Part shown: positions 21,707 through 29,700 of the stretch, piece after piece
How the letters are laid out: each line of letters starts with the position of its first letter
Numbering within the stretch: the stretch's first letter is position 1
Source: a virus
Virus record (IMG/VR): IMGVR_UViG_3300046096_000025
Coordinates: 1-30,153 of that record
Reading direction: 5' to 3' (one strand)
Length of the DNA: 30,153 bases
Made by a program: the position numbers and the translations under genes
Notes under the pieces: generated by a model
The model's database searches: none
Told to the model about the DNA's origin: nothing
The model's input: only the letters and a program-made list of their open reading frames with translations

Positions 21707-21727
21707 ACTGTTATTTATTAAGTCAAC

Positions 21728-21750
21728 AAAAAGCCCACTTATTTGTGGGC
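21728..21750 (-). terminator. Intrinsic terminator after the polymerase operon
   Basis: GCCCAC/GTGGGC (21745-21750 with 21733-21738) is a perfect 6-bp G/C-rich stem with a 6-base loop, followed leftward by TTTTT (21728-21732). It ends the unit that starts at the 24.0-kb promoter. Confidence 0.85.
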
Positions 21751-21758
21751 AGTTTGGG

Positions 21759-22013
21759 TTAGATTTTCGGAATGTATAAGAAACTTACAAAGTCATTTTC
21801 CCAAGCGTCTTTGTTGGGTAATGTTCGCAAAGCCCTTAACCATTGCCTAGCAGTATAACCTTGGCTTCTAACTAGAGTATAAACATCTCGTATCCAATAC
21901 TCATAATCACCCAGAGATTTTCCACTGGACCAATTAAAATCACTATGTTCTAGTTTAAACAACATCCATTGATAGTGCCAAATCATTTGTATTTTCTCTG
22001 CATCATTATTCAT
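21759..22013 (-). CDS. Small hypothetical protein in the polymerase operon
   Basis: The 84-residue protein is rich in Trp, Tyr and Arg and is largely helical (KIQMIWHYQWMLFKLEHSDF; LVRSQGYTARQWLRALRTLP). It has a GAGGAAC ribosome site and follows the 99-residue gene closely. It lies downstream of the polymerase in the unit ended by the terminator at 21728-21750, so it may be an early or replication-associated gene. No family recognised. Confidence 0.6.
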   Translation of the reverse strand: MNNDAEKIQMIWHYQWMLFKLEHSDFNWSSGKSLGDYEYWIRDVYTLVRSQGYTARQWLRALRTLPNKDAWENDFVSFLYIPKI

Positions 22014-22020
22014 AAGTTCC

Positions 22021-22320
22021 TCACTCTTCAGAATATTTTATTTTGGTTAACAATGTTCTTTTACTCCACTCTGAATAAATCTTGTTCTTTTCTAATTCGC
22101 TTAGATTGCTATACCAAATTACCAATTCAGTGTAGTCATTGATTGCATCTTTGTAAACATCTGAGTATGATTGATCCATCGCAGTTAATCTTGACTTCTT
22201 GATGAACTTCTTTTCCCATACTTCTGCGATTGAATCCAATGGTCCATTGTTTTTCCATTCACAATACCCTAACACAACTGAAGCAAAGATTGCTTCAAAA
22301 CCTTCATAACTATTTGCCAT
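22021..22320 (-). CDS. Hypothetical acidic helical protein in the polymerase operon
   Basis: The 99-residue protein is helical and Trp/Tyr-rich, beginning MANSYEGFEAIFASVVLGYC and ending in a charged helix (SEWSKRTLLTKIKYSEE). It has a strong AAAAGGAAG ribosome site and lies 11 bases after the polymerase stop. It probably shares a transcript with the polymerase; the function cannot be guessed. Confidence 0.62.
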   Translation of the reverse strand: MANSYEGFEAIFASVVLGYCEWKNNGPLDSIAEVWEKKFIKKSRLTAMDQSYSDVYKDAINDYTELVIWYSNLSELEKNKIYSEWSKRTLLTKIKYSEE

Positions 22321-22331
22321 TTTTCTTCCTT

Positions 22332-23984
22332 TTATTTGTTTGTTTTGATTAGTAACTCTTGTATAAAGTTTGGTAAGCCTGTTTGTTGTGGGTAAAACTC
22401 CTTTTCTAATTGCTGTAATTCTAATTCACTATATCCTTCATAATGAAGGTCATTTCTGATATCATAGTGTTCCATGTGCTTGTTTTCATCCCAGTAGCCT
22501 GAATCAAAATCTTCATACTTTTTAGTTGACTCAGTTTTGTATTCATCTACTACAGGATTCACATATGGTTGACCTAATCTTTCCGCATACTGCATTGCTT
22601 GTAGTTCTTCTTGTCTAATGGCGGTTTGATGTTGTATAATTTCCTGATTGTCTTGAAATCGCCAGGCTCGGTGTCGTTCTTGATCAATGCGGCCATTAGT
22701 AATGTGCTTTTGTAACAATGCCCTAAGTTCTGCTAACGGAACTGATTTCTTAGTATAGATAGCATCATGACAACGAAGTAAGATTTCGTATTGACTGAAC
22801 TCTGCTTCAAGAATAGCCATTACTTCTGCTTCTTTGTGCTGATACAACCAACTGACTGTTTTGTTAATACTAAGTTGTCCTCTAGCATTTTGAATCTCTT
22901 TGTGATCTCTTAGATTTTCTTTATTAGCATTAAAGATTGCTTTGTTGAGATGTGTTTGTTCATTGATGAATTCTTTTACCCAAGCATCTTCTAAAAACAG
23001 TTTTAGTTTTTCAGTGCTGTGAATAATATCTCCAAGACTAGTAGAGCGCCATTGACCGTTTTCTTCACGCCATACTGCATTAGTCGCCCTAGCACCAAAG
23101 CCGATGGCTGTGATTAACTGTTTAACGGTTTTGATTGTGCGTTCGTAATCATTGCCAAATAACAAGTGAGCAATGCGCTGTCTAAACTTGCTTTTGTTTT
23201 CTAAGTAACGCTCAGTAGCATAAAACTGTTGATGTTCATAGTGTTGATGGTATTCATGTAGTTTCCAAGCAAATACTGAACTTTCAATGTCATACTGATA
23301 GCAGTCACCTAAGGCAGCATGGCGAACTACTCGACTAACACTTTGTAAGTTTGGTCCTCGGTAGTATTTGCGACCAAAGAGACTCCAATTGATTACTTGT
23401 GGCAATTGATTATTCATTACTGATGCAATGCTTTGAATCAATTTAGCCTGCTTTTGGTTCATGGCCAATGTGGCTTGGTGTTCTTTATTTCTTGCTTCAA
23501 CTGAATTATTGGCCAGTATATAAGCCTCTAGGCTCTGCTGATCAATTGGCGCCCAATCAATTGATGAATCAGGAAGATCAGCAAAATCTTGATAATAAGC
23601 ACGAACAATGGCTTTAGGCTCATTGGCTGCTAGTAATATGTCTAAATCAATTATGGATTTTACCATAGTAAGTATTCCTGTTTTTCCTACTTTATGGCCT
23701 CTTTGGACTTGTGTCATAAGTGGATAATTTTCTTGAAACCAATCAAACCAATACTGCTGATGGCCTCTTGGACCAAACTTTCCGCATTGGTGTCTCAGTT
23801 GGCTAAAACTCACGGGCAGTATATCTTGATTGATTTGATCCTCAGTGGCCAAGTGAAATCCCTTAATCAAAGCCGCACGGGTGTGATTAAAGTAATTCAG
23901 GGCTATATCTTTTGGATTAGATGTTTTTGGACTCACAACCATAATGGCTTGAGTAATTTGTTTTAAATTAAAAAGTTCGTGCAT
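22332..23984 (-). CDS. Divergent family A (PolA-like) DNA polymerase without recognisable exonuclease
   Basis: Starting at the ATG 23982-23984 gives 550 residues; an upstream ATG at 24038 lies inside the promoter spacer and is rejected. Family A marks appear in order. PNLQSVSR (211-218) matches the family's PNLQNIP motif, and YQYDIESSVFAW gives motif A with D232. K288 lies nine residues before G297 in a motif-B-like TAIGFGARA. QHKEAEVM (382-389) resembles the Q-G-T-A-A-D helix, and CHDAIYTK gives motif C with H406 and D407. Spacings D232-K288 (56) and K288-D407 (119) are close to E. coli Pol I (53 and 124). Two features are odd: V237 replaces the usual steric-gate Glu, and motif C is HDA where HDE is usual. 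The N-terminal 200 residues show no clear exonuclease motifs. Function is probably replication. Confidence 0.8.
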   Translation of the reverse strand: MHELFNLKQITQAIMVVSPKTSNPKDIALNYFNHTRAALIKGFHLATEDQINQDILPVSFSQLRHQCGKFGPRGHQQYWFDWFQENYPLMTQVQRGHKVGKTGILTMVKSIIDLDILLAANEPKAIVRAYYQDFADLPDSSIDWAPIDQQSLEAYILANNSVEARNKEHQATLAMNQKQAKLIQSIASVMNNQLPQVINWSLFGRKYYRGPNLQSVSRVVRHAALGDCYQYDIESSVFAWKLHEYHQHYEHQQFYATERYLENKSKFRQRIAHLLFGNDYERTIKTVKQLITAIGFGARATNAVWREENGQWRSTSLGDIIHSTEKLKLFLEDAWVKEFINEQTHLNKAIFNANKENLRDHKEIQNARGQLSINKTVSWLYQHKEAEVMAILEAEFSQYEILLRCHDAIYTKKSVPLAELRALLQKHITNGRIDQERHRAWRFQDNQEIIQHQTAIRQEELQAMQYAERLGQPYVNPVVDEYKTESTKKYEDFDSGYWDENKHMEHYDIRNDLHYEGYSELELQQLEKEFYPQQTGLPNFIQELLIKTNK

Positions 23985-24021
23985 ATTTGGTCTCAATGTT
24001 GCGGCTGTCAACGCAAATATA

Positions 24022-24051
24022 TTTATAACATATATCATATAGAGGTGTCAA
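24022..24051 (-). promoter_or_regulatory. Strong sigma70-type promoter of the polymerase operon
   Basis: TTGACA (24046-24051), an 18-base spacer and TATAAA (24022-24027) give a full -35 and a five-of-six -10 match. Start near 24015 leaves about 30 bases before the ATG at 23984. It lies just downstream of the terminator at 24271-24305 and would fire early using host RNA polymerase. Confidence 0.78.
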
Positions 24052-24207
24052 ATAGGATTATGCCAAAAAACAGAAATAAATGAGTAATTGACTTGATTGA
24101 ATTAACTTGACTAGGAAGGAACTTCAGTCAAGCAGGAGCCTATGGCTCAGGCATATTGTTATTATCAAGAAGTAATCATGAATTATTTTATCTTATATGT
24201 ATTAGTG

Positions 24208-24227
24208 TCACTACGGCCTCGTAGTGA
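24208..24227. repeat. Perfect 8-bp hairpin in the non-coding region
   Basis: TCACTACG and CGTAGTGA are separated by GCCT. There is no U-run on either side, so termination is unlikely. It may be a recognition or cruciform element. Confidence 0.7.
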
Positions 24228-24270
24228 TGTTGAGAATGTAAGTAGGTGTTTTGGTTACAGAATTTTAGTC

Positions 24271-24305
24271 AAAAAAATAGCCCAGGGTCTTAATCTGGGC
24301 TATTT
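24271..24305 (-). terminator. Strong intrinsic terminator of the zinc-knuckle gene transcript
   Basis: An 11-bp perfect stem AAATAGCCCAG/CTGGGCTATTT (24275-24285 with 24295-24305) with a 9-base loop is followed leftward by a run of seven T residues (24271-24277). It separates the zinc-knuckle gene from the polymerase promoter. Confidence 0.9.
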
Positions 24306-24358
24306 GGACTCTAGCATTGCACTAAAGATACTTGTTCTGGAGTTATGAACTTTGGATT

Positions 24359-24463
24359 GACAGCCTAAGGACAAATATGACAAGGTCGAACAAGGTAGAG
24401 ACCAGGAAACGGATGGCTGTCCGCAGTGTTCGATGAGTAAAAAGGAAACACACTAATCTCTAC
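24359..24463. ncRNA. Candidate structured RNA with interleaved inverted repeats
   Basis: Three 7-bp complementary pairs cross each other: GACAGCC/GGCTGTC (24359-24365, 24415-24421), TCGAACA/TGTTCGA (24386-24392, 24427-24433) and GTAGAGA/TCTCTAC (24395-24401, 24457-24463). Local stems CGGA/TCCG (24410-24423) and AGTGT/ACACT (24425-24454) fit inside the third pair; their loops contain bases complementary to the two upstream arms. This is pseudoknot topology. On the plus strand it is followed by AATTTTATTT. No family is recognised; it could also be a DNA element. Confidence 0.42.
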
Positions 24464-24487
24464 AATTTTATTTAGCACGGATGTATT

Positions 24488-25093
24488 TTATTCCTTAGAA
24501 ATAGGCTCACGCACGTAGACAGTGCTGTCGCCGCGGTCATAGGCAACCATGTGTGTAGTTTCTTTCTGGGCGGGCAACATTTCTCTTAGACGCTCTCTAG
24601 CACGGCGCTTAACAATGCTTTCTTTTTCTTTGGGTTGATGTTTGCTCTTATAAGCACCTAACTTGGGTCTGTAATAACTACCCAAATACTGATGGACGCC
24701 TTTAGGATCCAAACTGTAACTGCCGTCCGCTGGATCTTTATAAAGTCCGCATTCTGCACAACGATGACGCCAATGCTGTGCTCCAGTGGTGCATAACTTG
24801 TGTTCTGTTCTACGACCATTCTCACAGTGACGTCCACAGTCCTCACAAGCCGTGGGTTGTATTTTGAGTTTAATGATTACAGGAGGTAAATGCTCATTGG
24901 GCTGTTGCTCGCGCCAAGCCATGATCCACTCATAAAGTTCATCTGCTTCTGTATCCGTCATGGCTTCTAACTCAGCCTCTGTATACACAGGTGGTTCGTC
25001 TACCATCTTGCGATCACGGTGATAGTTGTTAGGATCCGCACGTCGCCATTCGGCTACTTCGGTAAGGCGTTTTAAGAATAATTCGTTGTCCAT
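24488..25093 (-). CDS. Zinc-knuckle protein of unknown function
   Basis: The ATG at 25091-25093 gives 201 residues; a TTG at 25123 is less likely. The centre contains a cysteine/histidine cluster: CEDCGRHCE with C83, C86 and C90, then H98 and C101, then HWRHRCAECG with H107, H110, C112 and C115. Two Cys-x2-Cys knuckles of this type usually bind zinc and nucleic acid. The N-terminal region is acidic and Trp-rich and the C-terminal part is basic (KSKHQPKEKESIVKRRARER). It lies between a terminator upstream and a terminator downstream and next to the non-coding region, so a DNA-binding or transcription role in early infection is plausible, but not shown. Confidence 0.68.
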   Translation of the reverse strand: MDNELFLKRLTEVAEWRRADPNNYHRDRKMVDEPPVYTEAELEAMTDTEADELYEWIMAWREQQPNEHLPPVIIKLKIQPTACEDCGRHCENGRRTEHKLCTTGAQHWRHRCAECGLYKDPADGSYSLDPKGVHQYLGSYYRPKLGAYKSKHQPKEKESIVKRRARERLREMLPAQKETTHMVAYDRGDSTVYVREPISKE

Positions 25094-25140
25094 ACTGTAT
25101 CTATCTCTTGCGTAAAATGCCAAGTTTAGATTTGGACAGC

Positions 25141-25177
25141 AAAAAACCTACGTTCCTTGGGCAGAAAACGCAGGTTT
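25141..25177 (-). terminator. Intrinsic terminator at the end of the tail/holin-like operon
   Basis: On the minus strand AAACCTGCGTT and AACGTAGGTTT (25167-25177 with 25144-25154) form an 11-bp stem with one G-U pair and a 12-base loop, followed by TTTTTT (25141-25146). It fits only leftward transcription, since the plus strand has an A-C mismatch. Confidence 0.85.
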
Positions 25178-25272
25178 AAAGGGGTAAAAATTGAAATTTC
25201 AGTTAATTATAGCCAGGACATACTTGGGTAGCGGCTGACTGAATTATCTTAGCATTTAAGACTCATCTAGCG

Positions 25273-25306
25273 CCTATACTTATTATGGTATAGCAACAAG
25301 TATAGG
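25273..25306. repeat. Competing inverted repeats (possible switch hairpin)
   Basis: CCTATACTT (25273-25281) can pair with AAGTATAGG (25298-25306) over 9 bp. Its CTATAC core (25274-25279) can instead pair with GTATAG (25288-25293). The two folds exclude each other. It lies in the gap after the membrane protein gene, upstream of the terminator at 25141. Confidence 0.5.
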
Positions 25307-25312
25307 TTTAAA

Positions 25313-25552
25313 TCAAAACTTTAAGACTAGTGTGGCTATCAAACCCAATAGGCTTGCAACCACAGTGGCAGAACTGGTAATGATAACTGCCGAAATACTT
25401 GAACTAGATTTTTGGATTTGTTCGCCAAGACCATCTACCTTAGCCTCAACAGTAGACAAACGCTTTTCCAACAATGTGTATCGTTGGGCGCAAAGATCTA
25501 CGTGTAAATCCAAGTTAGTGCGTTCTGCTTCTACTGTTACAATATCATTCAT
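25313..25552 (-). CDS. Coiled-coil protein with C-terminal membrane helix (XhlA/holin-like)
   Basis: The 79-residue protein has an N-terminal helix with heptads (LEKRLSTVEAKVDGLGEQIQ) and a C-terminal hydrophobic segment of about 24 residues (AVIITSSATVVASLLGLIAT then LVLKF). This layout is seen in XhlA-like and other small phage membrane proteins, some of which take part in lysis with a holin. It is the last gene of the tail operon before a strong terminator, a frequent place for lysis genes. No second transmembrane segment is present, so it is not a classical class I or II holin. The call is tentative. Confidence 0.6.
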   Translation of the reverse strand: MNDIVTVEAERTNLDLHVDLCAQRYTLLEKRLSTVEAKVDGLGEQIQKSSSSISAVIITSSATVVASLLGLIATLVLKF

Positions 25553-25553
25553 A

Positions 25554-25979
25554 TTATGTCGCGCTGATAGCGGCTCCTACTGAGATACGGACCCAATCGG
25601 TGCCGTTATATACGGATAAGCATGGTGATCCTGCGTCACCATCACTAGCAAACGCAATATCGCCTGCTTGTGGATCTACTAAGGCTTCAATGTCCGCAGT
25701 GGTCATTTGTTGCATACGCAATACGTCTTGGATGTTAACAATGCCGCTTGTGGGATTGATAACCTGCACACCACTGGTAAGACTGATTTGCACAGGCAAT
25801 GCTGTGGCTGGAATACGACCAGTGCCTGATAATACGCAAACACCATTGGCTTGACCCGCTTCGTCAATGATCGTGTTTAGTTTTTCTACTGCATCTAGCA
25901 AGTCCGCACGAGCAAGACTAGGATCATCTGTTGATTCGTCTAGGTTGCTGGTGTTAATTGGTGTTGTTGGAAATGTCAT
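25554..25979 (-). CDS. Appendage adaptor protein sharing an N-terminal module
   Basis: The 141-residue protein starts MTFPTTPINTSNLDESTDDP and continues LARADLLDAVEKLNTI, closely matching the N-terminus of the 214-residue gene at 17367-18011. Its middle and C-terminus differ (MQQMTTADIEALVDPQAGDI; VYNGTDWVRISVGAAISAT). The GDIAFASDG...VYNGTDWV segment resembles tip modules of phage fibres. Its ribosome site and spacing (AGAGGATAACAA before ATG) also resemble the paralogue, suggesting duplication of the start region. It lies after the tail-tip genes, so it may form a second appendage type docking to the same partner. Confidence 0.68.
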   Translation of the reverse strand: MTFPTTPINTSNLDESTDDPSLARADLLDAVEKLNTIIDEAGQANGVCVLSGTGRIPATALPVQISLTSGVQVINPTSGIVNIQDVLRMQQMTTADIEALVDPQAGDIAFASDGDAGSPCLSVYNGTDWVRISVGAAISAT

Positions 25980-26003
25980 TTGTTATCCTCTTTTTATTTA
26001 TTT

Positions 26004-26729
26004 TTAACGCACAAGTATGTTATTTCCGCGGATATACATCTCGGGCAAGTATTCTATTTTGATGTCCACAACACCATCTTTAGGATGATTGTCCATACCT
26101 ACTAAGGCAAACGCTGGCGTTGCAGCAGTAGTGTCAGTAACACGTGGGACTACTGTGGTTGATGTTGGTGTATTGGTAACATACACATCCATGTTGTAAG
26201 CCGGGACTTCACGTGGAGTAATCAGTATGTTGGTAATGGCACCTACTGTTTTTGGCAATGGAATCAAGTAACTGTCAATGGTTCCATCAAGTGTAGTTGT
26301 ATCCACTGCATCAATGCTCATTTGACTCCGAGCATTGCTGACTTGGACTTCTACGCCATACAATTCAGGTGGCAATGTTGTTTGGTTTACTGTTACTTCA
26401 ACAACAACGTATCTGCCTGTGAATGCAGGGATTGAGGTCTCTTCATTAACAATAACGGTTTCAGTTTCCTCACCATCAAATTCACCAGTGTCACTTGTGT
26501 AAACCTTCCAATCAGCAACACCATTACAGTTTGTAGTTATGGTCAATGCAAAAGTCTTGACAGAGCCAAGATCAATTGGATCAACTAACCAAGTCAATGT
26601 TCTGCTGGGATCACTTTTATAAGAAGTCCAGTCTGCCCAGGTAGTAAGATCCGCCCAACCTCCGTCGTTGGTTCCTACTACATATCCTAATTTTTCGTCT
26701 AAGACGCCTGTTGGGCTTGCTATTGTCAT
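26004..26729 (-). CDS. Tail accessory protein downstream of the J-like protein
   Basis: The 241-residue beta-rich protein starts in an ATGA overlap with the J-like stop. The N-terminal third has Trp-rich strands (GGWADLTTWADWTSYKSDPS), followed by VDWKV-type strands and PAFTGRYVVVEVTV, the pattern of a jelly-roll (discoidin-like) domain. The C-terminal part has LIPLPKTVGAITNILITPR and VDIKIEYLPEMYIRGNNIL. It probably attaches to the tail tip. No catalytic site was seen. Confidence 0.68.
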   Translation of the reverse strand: MTIASPTGVLDEKLGYVVGTNDGGWADLTTWADWTSYKSDPSRTLTWLVDPIDLGSVKTFALTITTNCNGVADWKVYTSDTGEFDGEETETVIVNEETSIPAFTGRYVVVEVTVNQTTLPPELYGVEVQVSNARSQMSIDAVDTTTLDGTIDSYLIPLPKTVGAITNILITPREVPAYNMDVYVTNTPTSTTVVPRVTDTTAATPAFALVGMDNHPKDGVVDIKIEYLPEMYIRGNNILVR

Positions 26730-29700
26730 ATTACTGAACTTCCTCTTGTTGGTGTTGGAGCAACATAGTAATTAGCAGCGGTGTTTGAGTTAGCGGTTAA
26801 TAAACTGGCATCCGCAGTGTTTGCACGACTTCCATCGCCACCGGGTTCAATATTACGCTTGTATCCTGCAACGCAACTGTCATAATCGCTTAATGTTACT
26901 TCTTTATTTGGGTTAGGTGTTGTAGTAACACCGTTGCCTGTAATAAACGCACACTGTATACCTTTAACACTGTATCCAGCACTGGTCTGTGCTACGATAA
27001 CAAATTCATTTCTTAGACCCAATGGGTGAAGAACTTTCTTCACGGCCCAACCATATGTTGTGTTTTCTAGCGGATCAGTATTACCCGTAGTTCCGTAGTA
27101 AGTATTGAATTCAGTAAAGCCTGTGCTGGTTCTTAAATTAACCAAGACATTACCGTTATCCAATGTTGTGGCATTGGTGCCTGGCACTACATCAATGTAT
27201 TCCCAACGACCCAATCCATAGTATTTTGCCGCAGTATATGTTGCTGGCTCATAAGCACGTCGATAGATTCTAACGCCTGTTAAGCCTGTGATGTGACTTG
27301 CGTTGTATTCAAGTTCAAAGTAAGTGTAGTTAGGGCTGTTTAGATAGCCAGTGTTCTTAAACACACGCTTCCAACTCTTAACTGCCACTACTGCATTGGC
27401 TGTAGGGAATGGTGTTGCTTCTAGTTCTGGAATGTTTACGCTGGACATTTCTTTGAAACTCAGTGCGCGAATCCAGTTGGCATCACTTGGATAGTCCACT
27501 GCTGTTTGACGCTTGTGAACTGTGCCTTCGCCTACCCAACTGTAACGTCCTTCTGTTTTAGCACCACCGTAACGCACTACTGGAGTCAACACGTATTGAA
27601 TCTTACGATCATAAGCAGTTGGCACATTAGTAATGCTGTAGATGCCGCCACTAGAACTAACCGGCAAGTAACTGTAAGTGTCAAATGCACTGGTTCCGCC
27701 GCCTAGTGGTATTGTTCTAACACGCACACGCACACCATACCAATTGCCACGATCAGCAATGTCTGGAGGAGTAATTCTAAAGTTAATCACATCGCCTGTG
27801 CCCAATGTGGTAACTGTTTGTATACCAATGTGCATATCGCGTGTGTCTGCAACTGCGCCTGCTGGTGCTAGTGTTGGTTGATACTTGCCTGCTTCTTCGC
27901 TGATGCACAATCTGTCGCCTGATCCAAAACTACTTAAAACAATAGCGCCAGTGGTGTTTTCTACGTTAACACCCATCCAACGTAATTGCACAGTGCTTTC
28001 TACACCAGACTTGTAACGGAAGCGCACAATGAAGTCATAGTCATCAAGTGGATCACCTGGAACACCAGGGTCAGTGTCACTACCTGGATATGTGCGAATA
28101 CCTAAGTCCAATGTGGGAGTAAAGGTATAGGCTTGTCCGGGTTGGTAACTGCCATTGAATGTTTCTTCGTGCTTGGTCCAATAAGTAGCGTCTTGTTGCT
28201 TGTAATAAATGTTTACACCAGCGATTTCTGTAGTGTATGGGACTTGGTTAATGTCTTGGATAAGAGTCCATACTAAACCGCGGTCTTCAGTTGGCACACC
28301 TGCACTTTCGTAAGTAGGAATTGCCTGTATTGAATTAAAGCCCACATTGACTGGCGCAGGATCTGGAGTCGTATTAGGAGGTGTCCAGCCTGCTTGTGTT
28401 TGTGGTGGTAAGTCAGTGATTGGCTCAGTGCTAATTGCACCGCTTACATTCAATGTAAATGTGCCTCTAACAGTAGAGTTGTAATCATTAGTATAACGCA
28501 CACGACTGATAACAATATAAGGTGTTTGACCTTTGATCAAATCCGTAAATGTGTAACTGACTTTTTGACCCGCTCCCGGGATTGTTGTTGATTGTGCAGT
28601 TTTATAAACTGTGTCAGTTGCAATGTTGCGCTTATACCAAAAGTCCACACCCGCATAGTTTGGATTTGGTGGTTGCAAGAATTCAATAGTTGCATTGACT
28701 GATCCGCCACTAACTGTGTAGTCCGCCTTAAGCACATCAATGTAGTCCACTAATGTGTTCACAGGTGGAGGTGTTGGTGTAGGAGGAACTGTTACTGGGT
28801 TAGTATTTTGTGTGCCATCGCCAGCACCGACTCCACCACCTGTAGTGCCTGTTGGGTCAGTTGGTGTTGGAGGGTCCAATGGACTTGTAATACTGCCTGT
28901 GCCAATGTAAGCATAACTCGGTGGGTATAAACCTAAGTCTGTTTCTGGTCTAGGATATAAAATTGTATCATACTTTGGAATGTATGGTGGAAGAATAACA
29001 TCACGCTCATTAGCACGACCATGTGGGTAAATGCTGTCTGGGTTGCGAACACAACCTAAATCATAACTCCAATCATCGTTAAGTTTGATGCTGATAATGC
29101 GCCATGGAATTGCATCCTCACCAATTGTCAGTGTAAGCACGTTGCCTTGGACTTGAATGTTGTCACCTGGCTCTAGTTCCATTGCTTGGCTAGTTACTTT
29201 TAAGTTTAGACTTTCTTGGTAGCGTGACTTTTCAAACAATAAACGAGCCATGTCATAAGCCATAGCGTAGTTTGTAATTGTTGGGAATGTTGCTGAGCCT
29301 TTGTTCTCACGTCCACCGTCGACGGCAGCGTAAGCATTTCTGTCTTCTTCTAATACTGGGTAAACAGCAGTGTTGGTTGCCCATTTGTTGTTTGGATCAA
29401 CATAGGTAACTTCGTATTGTGTATACTTGCTGCCACGTGGAATACCTGAATAACTAATGTCGCCTACAATGTTGTCGGGAGTAAATGTAGCCGCAATGGT
29501 AGCACTGCCGCTAAGAATGTCAGTGGCATTACCAGCGTCTTCTACTTTTAATTTGTAAGCACCCTGCACATATGGTAGGTAACTGCGGCAACCTTGCAAC
29601 AATGACTTAAGGTTGTTAAAGATTGTTTGGTTAGTATCCAAGACCACGTTGGTAGTAAGGATAGGACCCTTAACGCCACTTACATAAGTGACTTCTTGGT

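Larger units (their letters stand above)
23985..24487. other. 503-bp structured non-coding region
   Basis: No convincing gene is present on either strand. Besides the promoter, terminator and interleaved repeats listed separately, it holds a hairpin GAGCC/GGCTC with a 3-base loop (24136-24148) and a perfect 8-bp hairpin TCACTACG/CGTAGTGA with a 4-base loop (24208-24227). It is the largest gene-free stretch of the genome and lies next to the polymerase gene, so it is a candidate replication origin, packaging or regulatory RNA region. That role is inferred from position and structure only. Confidence 0.75.

Noticed and set aside
22332-23984. Reverse transcriptase (retron-like) next to a structured RNA
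   Set aside because: No YxDD motif; the motif order PNLQ, motif A, K...G and HD fits family A DNA polymerase.
23985-24038. Upstream ATG adding 18 residues to the polymerase
   Set aside because: The ATG falls between the -35 and -10 boxes of the promoter, so it would not be in the mRNA.
24142-24348. Rightward 68-residue frame with AGGAG before its ATG
   Set aside because: The AGGAG is only three bases from the ATG and is part of a GAGCC/GGCTC hairpin. The frame runs through two further hairpins and the terminator stem, and the product has no domain-like composition.
24395-24463. tRNA, because a 7-bp closing stem encloses about 55 bases
   Set aside because: There is no T-arm with TTCRA, no D-arm and no plausible anticodon arm on either strand.
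24359-24470. Hammerhead ribozyme, from a GATGA...GGAAAC stretch
   Set aside because: The CUGAUGA core is not exact and no stem II can form between it and GAAA.
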